Of a stretch of 64,000 nt of DNA, positions 60,212-64,000 are shown in pieces. A program made the position numbers and the translations under genes. Below the pieces are notes generated by a model, which worked only from the letters and a program-made list of their open reading frames with translations, was not told the origin of the DNA and did not search any database. Within the stretch, counting starts at the first letter, position 1. Every line of letters begins with the position of its first letter. The DNA is from Streptomyces sp. NBC_01268 (GTDB lineage: Bacteria > Actinomycetota > Actinomycetes > Streptomycetales > Streptomycetaceae): assembly GCF_036240795.1 (NCBI RefSeq), contig NZ_CP108454.1:7810001-7874000 (forward strand), in the 5' to 3' direction.

Positions 60212-61000
60212 ATGTTCCGAACCACGTCGGGCCGTCGCCGGGGGCCGGCTGTCGCCCTCCTTGCCGCGGCCTCGCTGGTCCTCACCCTCGCCGGCTGCTC
60301 CGCCGACACGGTCACTCCCGGTGACGCGCGCGGCGGAGCAGCGGCGGGCCTCAAGGGTGCGGCGCCGGCCGGCGGTGTGGACTGCGACAAGGTCAAGTGC
60401 ATCGCGCTGACCTTCGACGCCGGGCCGGGCAAGGACACGCCCCACCTTCTCGACGTGCTCAAGGAGAAGAAGGTCCACGCGACCTTCTTCCTTCTCGGCA
60501 AGAAGCACGTGGAGCGTTACCCCCAGGTCGTCAAGCGGATCTCGGACGAGGGTCACGAGGTCGCCAACCACACCTGGTCCCACGAGATCCTCACCGACCT
60601 GGACGCCTCCGAGGTCCGTGAGGAGCTCTCGCGCACGCAGGACGCGATAGCGAAGATCACCGGCCGCAAGCCGACCCTCATGCGCCCGCCGCAGGGCCGC
60701 ACCGACGACACCGTCGCCGAGGTGAGCCGCGAACTCGGTCTCGCCCAGATCCTGTGGAGCATCACGGCCAAGGACTACTCCACCACCGATTCCGCGCTCA
60801 TCCGCAAGCGCGTGCTGGAGCAGGCGCACCGGGACGGGATCATCCTGCTCCACGACATATACGACGGCACCGTCCCCGCCGTGCCGGGGATCATCGACGA
60901 GTTGAAGCGCCAGGGCTACACCTTCGTGACCGTGCCCGAGCTGCTCGCCCCGGGGAAGGCCGAGCCCGGCGCCGTCTACCGCCCCGAGAAGGACGACTGA
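60212..61000 (+). CDS. Lipoprotein polysaccharide deacetylase (NodB fold)
   Basis: The 262-residue protein has a lipoprotein signal (ALLAAASLVLTLAGC) and a NodB domain. The metal and catalytic motifs are ALTFDAGPGKDTP, NHTWSHEILTDLDA and RPPQGRTDDTVAEVSR, with IILLHDIYDGTVPAVPGI near the end. In the first motif the second Asp of the usual TFDDGP is Ala, a variation seen in some actinobacterial members, so metal binding may be altered. It would remove acetyl groups from N-acetylated cell-wall or extracellular polysaccharides. The ATG at 60212 follows GGGAAAGCGGG; a TTG at 60206 is possible. Confidence 0.88.
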   Translation: MFRTTSGRRRGPAVALLAAASLVLTLAGCSADTVTPGDARGGAAAGLKGAAPAGGVDCDKVKCIALTFDAGPGKDTPHLLDVLKEKKVHATFFLLGKKHVERYPQVVKRISDEGHEVANHTWSHEILTDLDASEVREELSRTQDAIAKITGRKPTLMRPPQGRTDDTVAEVSRELGLAQILWSITAKDYSTTDSALIRKRVLEQAHRDGIILLHDIYDGTVPAVPGIIDELKRQGYTFVTVPELLAPGKAEPGAVYRPEKDD

Positions 61001-61397
61001 CTCGTCCAGGACGGTGGTATCGGGCGCCAAAACGGGTGAGGTGACTCACATGCGGCACAGCGGACACCCGGGAACAATGGGTGAAGGTTTACCGTTCATC
61101 AGTATGTGACAGCGAAGGGGCCCGGCGCCCTAGGTCCCCCCCATGTGGCGGCCGCCCTTCACAGGTCACGGCAAACGGCCCCGGTTGGAATCCCCCGTCC
61201 AACCGGGGCTTTGTCGTGGGTGCGGCGCACGCCGCGAACGCCTCTCCGGCGGCGCGCGCTCCGGCGCGTTCTACCCCTTCGAGTGAGTCGCGCGAACCCC
61301 TCGCATGGCCGGTCCGGCGCCGGGCATGGATCGCCACGAACGGTGGCCGCCAAGCCGCCGGACCGCACCGATCAGGCCCGCCACCAGGGGGAACTCC
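61001..61397. other. Long leader region with a strong hairpin
   Basis: The 397-bp gap has no supported gene. At 61178-61209 GCCCCGGTTGGA pairs with TCCAACCGGGGC (12-bp stem, 8-base loop) followed by TTTGT, which could be a terminator, attenuator or part of a small RNA. The stretch is otherwise GC-rich and featureless. Confidence 0.45.
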
Positions 61398-61826
61398 TTG
61401 CGCCATGGAACCCGCCGCGCATTCGTGACGGCCGCCGCCGCCCTCGTTCTGGCCGGCTGCACCACCGTCCGACCCGGCCCGTCCGGACCCCCCGCCGACA
61501 CCACGCGGCTGGGGCAGGACCGGCTCCTCAAGGTCGCCGAACGGAGCCTGGTCGCCGACTGCATCGGCGGCCGCGGCCTCGCCCTCCCGTCCAGGGCGCG
61601 CGCCCCCGCCGAGGACCGCCGACTCCCGGCCGCGCTCTTCGGCGGCGACCCCCGCGAACCGTCCCTGACCCTCACCAACGGGCTCACCGTCACTGCCGAC
61701 GGCGACGGCTGCACGACCACGGCCCGCGCGAGCCTCTACGGCGACCAGACGTGTTGGTTCCACGCCCAGGTCGTGCCGCCACCGTGCCGACTCCCCGGTA
61801 CGCCCGGGGAGGCAGGGGCCCGGTGA
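61398..61826 (+). CDS. Small lipoprotein of unknown function
   Basis: The 142-residue protein starts at a TTG behind GGGGGAA and has a lipobox (AALVLAGC). The mature part has VAERSLVADCIGGRGLALPS and DGDGCTTTARASLYGDQTCW, with several Cys. No family is known to me. It converges on the actin-like gene, 10 bases apart. Confidence 0.65.
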   Translation: MRHGTRRAFVTAAAALVLAGCTTVRPGPSGPPADTTRLGQDRLLKVAERSLVADCIGGRGLALPSRARAPAEDRRLPAALFGGDPREPSLTLTNGLTVTADGDGCTTTARASLYGDQTCWFHAQVVPPPCRLPGTPGEAGAR

Positions 61827-61836
61827 GGCCGGAAGG

Positions 61837-62562
61837 TCAGCGGCCGCCCGGGTGCCGCAGGGCAGAGGAGAGCAGTAGGCCCGCGCCCCGCACGGTGCTC
61901 GTGGCCGGGTCGTTCGCCAGGCGCAGCCGGACGCCGAGGCGCAGTGCGAGGCGGCTCGTCAGGTCGAGGCGCAGCGCGCCGCCGCCGGTGACGAGGACGC
62001 CGCGGCCCAGCGCACCGCGGACCGCGCCCGTGGAGTCCCGCCACCACAGTTCCCGCACCATCTCCGCGGCCGCGCGCACCACGGCGTCCGCCGAGCCGCC
62101 GGCCTCCGCGAGGTCGTCGAGGCCCACCTCGGCCAGCCGGGCGTCCTGGACCATGCCGTCGACCAGGAGGGTGACCTCGGTGAGCTCCGCCCCCAGGTCG
62201 ACCACGAGCAGCGGGCCGCCGCCCGAGGGGCCGGCGTAGGCCGCCGCGGCACGGGCGCTGTTCACCGAGACGACCCGCGCGGCACCGAGACCGGCCACCA
62301 TCCGACGGGTCTCCTCGCGCTCCGCAGGGCCGGCGAGGACCGGGTGGCAGAGCATCACGACGGCGTCGTCCAGCCCCCCGAACGCCGAGTCGACGACCTC
62401 GCGGAGGAGGTGCCGGTGCGGGGTCGCGTCGGTGACCCGCCCGCGCCGGACCGGTCCGCTGGGCACGTCCGCGACGACGCCCGCCCCGGGCGCCCACACC
62501 CGGGTACGGGAGCTGCCGATGTCCAGGGCGAGTCCGTGAACCGCCTTCTGCGTCGTGCCCAT
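61837..62562 (-). CDS. Small MreB/actin-like protein
   Basis: The 241-residue protein has the actin-like ATPase layout of MreB. Phosphate 1 is GLALDIGSSRTRVWAPG, phosphate 2 is LLVVDLGAELTEVTLLVDG, and the adenosine region is GVLVTGGGALRLDL. The middle carries ARVVSVNSARAAAAYAG. It is about 100 residues shorter than MreB, and the usual Asp after phosphate 1 is modified. It is annotated in Streptomyces as a rod shape-determining protein but is unlikely to be the main MreB. The ATG at 62562 has AGGAG nine bases upstream. Confidence 0.75.
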   Translation of the reverse strand: MGTTQKAVHGLALDIGSSRTRVWAPGAGVVADVPSGPVRRGRVTDATPHRHLLREVVDSAFGGLDDAVVMLCHPVLAGPAEREETRRMVAGLGAARVVSVNSARAAAAYAGPSGGGPLLVVDLGAELTEVTLLVDGMVQDARLAEVGLDDLAEAGGSADAVVRAAAEMVRELWWRDSTGAVRGALGRGVLVTGGGALRLDLTSRLALRLGVRLRLANDPATSTVRGAGLLLSSALRHPGGR

Positions 62563-62665
62563 TCGCCCGCTCCTGCCGCTGATCATGAGGTGATTTAGCG
62601 GCATCACTATGCAATATCCCGGGCGGAAACGCCATGGCCCATCGGATTGCAGGCGATGCGACCGC

Positions 62666-63853
62666 TCAGGCCTCGGTGCCCAGCCACAGGTCGGGCCCGA
62701 ACACCTCGTAGTGCACGGCCGCCGGGGCGATGCCGCGGGCGAGGAGATCGCCGCGCACGGCGCGCATGAAGGGCAGCGGGCCGCAGAGGTACGCCGTGAC
62801 GTCCTCCGGCAGGTCCAGGGTCGAGACCTCGGCCCGGCCCCGCCCCGCCGCTTCGGTGCCCGGCTCCTCGTACCAGAGGTGCAGCGAGCCCTGCGGCAGC
62901 GCGTCGACGAGGCGGCGCAGCTCCGCGCGGTGCGCGTGGCTCCCGGGCGTGCGGTCGGCGTGGACCACGGTCACGCGGCGCTGCGAACCGGTGGTCACGA
63001 GGTGGTCGAGCATCGCCAGCATGGGCGTCGAGCCGATGCCGGCAGAGGCCAGCAGTAGCGGTCCGTCGCCCTCGGGCAGGACGAGGTCGCCGAACGGGGC
63101 CGACACGGTGACCCGGCCGCCGACGCCGGCGTGCGCGTGCAGCCAGGACGAGACCTCGCCGGCCGGGTCGCCCTCGACGCGCTTGACGGTGATCCGCCAT
63201 TCGGGTCGGCCGGGCGCGGCGGAGAGGCTGTACTGGCGGATCTGCCGGGCGCCGTCCGGGAGCGTGACCTGGACGCTGACGTACTGGCCGGGCCGGAAGC
63301 CGCCGGTGGGGCGCCCGTCGACATGGCGCAGCACGAGGGAGACGGTGTCGGGGGTCTCGGTGCGGCGCTCCGCGACCTCCATCGGCTGCCACACCTGGCC
63401 CTCCGCGACGCCCTGCTCCTGGTAGAGGCGGGCCTCGATGGCGATGAGGGCGTTGGCCATCAGCCAGTACACCTCGTCCCAGGCGCGGGCGACCTCGGGG
63501 GTCACGGCGTCGCCGAGCACGGACACGATGGCGGCGAAGAGGTGCTCGTGGACCACCTTGTACTGCGCGGAGGTGACGCCGAGCGAGGCGTGCTTGTGGG
63601 CGATCCGGGAGAGCATCACGTCCGGGCGGGCCTCGGGCTGCGCGAGCAGGGCGCCGGCGAAGGCGGCTATGGAGCCGGCCAGGGCCTTGCGCTGGTCGCC
63701 GGTGGCCTGGTTGCCGCGGTTGAAGAGGTCCCGCAGCAGCTCGGGGTGGGCGGCGAACAGCCCCGCGTAGAACCGTTCGGTGATCTCGTCGAGCGCTCCG
63801 CCGACGACGGGGAGGGTGGCTCGGACGACCGGGGTGGCCTGCTCGGACAGCAT
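62666..63853 (-). CDS. hmp: Flavohemoprotein nitric oxide dioxygenase
   Basis: The 395-residue protein has an N-terminal globin domain (about 1-140) with haem-ligand His88 in IAHKHASLGV and Tyr29 in ERFYAGLF, and a C-terminal FAD/NAD(P) reductase part. FAD binding is at RQYSLSAAPGRPEWRITVK, NAD(P) binding at LLASAGIGSTPMLAMLDH, and the C-terminal YEVFGPDLWLG is typical. It converts NO to nitrate using O2 and NAD(P)H. An NsrR-like operator precedes the start, so NO induction is expected. The ATG at 63853 is well placed. Confidence 0.95.
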   Translation of the reverse strand: MLSEQATPVVRATLPVVGGALDEITERFYAGLFAAHPELLRDLFNRGNQATGDQRKALAGSIAAFAGALLAQPEARPDVMLSRIAHKHASLGVTSAQYKVVHEHLFAAIVSVLGDAVTPEVARAWDEVYWLMANALIAIEARLYQEQGVAEGQVWQPMEVAERRTETPDTVSLVLRHVDGRPTGGFRPGQYVSVQVTLPDGARQIRQYSLSAAPGRPEWRITVKRVEGDPAGEVSSWLHAHAGVGGRVTVSAPFGDLVLPEGDGPLLLASAGIGSTPMLAMLDHLVTTGSQRRVTVVHADRTPGSHAHRAELRRLVDALPQGSLHLWYEEPGTEAAGRGRAEVSTLDLPEDVTAYLCGPLPFMRAVRGDLLARGIAPAAVHYEVFGPDLWLGTEA

Positions 63854-63862
63854 GACGGCTCC

Positions 63863-63888
63863 ATATCTGGTAGATGATCTGCGTATTT
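63863..63888 (-). promoter_or_regulatory. NsrR-like operator upstream of hmp
   Basis: On the bottom strand the sequence reads AAATACGCAGATCATCTACC followed by AGATAT. This resembles the NsrR sites known upstream of Streptomyces hmpA genes, with the shared ATCATCTACC core. It lies about 10-35 bases before the hmp start, over the likely promoter. Assignment rests on similarity from memory. Confidence 0.6.
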
Positions 63889-63928
63889 AAAACGATGCGG
63901 AAACCCCGCGTGGTGCGCGGGGGTGCCG

Positions 63929-64000
63929 TCAGTCGGCGGGGCGGCTCACGGACAGGGCGAGGAGCACCGGTCCGGTGGGGGACTCGACCAGCTCCGCGAC
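63929..64000 (-). CDS. C-terminus of a further leftward gene (partial)
   Basis: The last 23 codons of a gene are present at the window edge: VAELVESPTGPVLLALSVSR, then PAD and a TGA stop. The rest lies outside. No family can be assigned; it lies 75 bases upstream of hmp in the same direction and could be in the same operon. Confidence 0.5.
   Translation of the reverse strand, partial: VAELVESPTGPVLLALSVSRPAD

Noticed and set aside
61178..61209. Possible tRNA T-arm in the GGTTGGAATCC stretch
   Set aside because: The hairpin is too long for a T-arm, and no acceptor, D-arm or anticodon arm can be folded around it.
1..64000. CRISPR arrays, rRNA, tRNA genes and replication origin
   Set aside because: No regularly spaced repeats, no cloverleaf and no DnaA-box cluster were noticed on reading both strands.

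Overview
This is a 64 kb piece of a Streptomyces chromosome. The evidence is very high GC with strong third-position GC bias, Shine-Dalgarno sequences of the AGGAG type, a conservon (cvnA-cvnB-cvnC-cvnD), a secreted RHS protein with a signal peptide, Ser/Thr kinase and SNF2/SWIM gene pairs, and many DUF families restricted to actinomycetes. The species cannot be named from the sequence alone. No rRNA, tRNA, CRISPR array or replication origin was seen.

Region 1 (1-13.2 kb) is an envelope and toxin locus. A frameshifted DUF4232 lipoprotein gene is followed by a leftward gene for a secreted protein with C-terminal FG-GAP repeats. Divergent from it, behind a Crp-like site, lies a 2,660-residue secreted RHS protein. 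It has an SpvB-like N-terminus, YD repeats, an embedded ricin-type lectin, a Lys/Ala-rich segment, a Gly/Ser linker, a HINT pretoxin domain and an unassigned C-terminal toxin tip. Its probable immunity gene overlaps the stop codon, and a strong terminator closes the unit.

Region 2 (13.2-26.8 kb) is an accessory island of decayed and mobile DNA. It holds a truncated response regulator, an IS5-type element that appears to carry a MafI-like immunity gene between its terminal repeats, DUF6624 (broken) and DUF6924 genes, a chimeric transposase, a broken sulfatase gene, a second decayed copy of the same IS type next to two small unknown genes, and an integrase pseudogene with an inverted internal piece. 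Inside the island is one intact functional block: a membrane ferric-reductase-like flavoprotein, an FMN-binding protein with a flavinylation motif and ApbE (leftward), facing a two-component system (rightward). Together they form an extracytoplasmic flavin electron-transfer module with its own regulator.

Region 3 (26.9-45.6 kb) is ordinary chromosomal content: aldehyde dehydrogenase with a GAF-domain regulator, folD, a septum-formation-like membrane protein, an SNF2 helicase overlapping a SWIM zinc-finger protein, a fatty acid desaturase, a MOSC protein, a secreted phospholipase D, a MurR/RpiR regulator, a secreted tannase/feruloyl-esterase-like hydrolase, an unknown protein and a methyltransferase.

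Region 4 (45.6-52.8 kb) is a conservon: an MHYT membrane protein, then the CvnA sensor kinase, CvnB roadblock protein, CvnC (DUF742), CvnD small GTPase, a second roadblock protein and a DUF6397 protein. A cluster of inverted repeats precedes the MHYT gene.

Region 5 (52.9-64 kb) contains a sulfurtransferase, a DUF4097 lipoprotein, a transposase relic, a membrane Ser/Thr kinase, an ATP-dependent DNA ligase, a DUF6328 membrane protein, a lipoprotein polysaccharide deacetylase, a small lipoprotein, an actin-like (MreB-type) protein, and flavohemoprotein Hmp with an NsrR-like operator. The window ends inside a further leftward gene.
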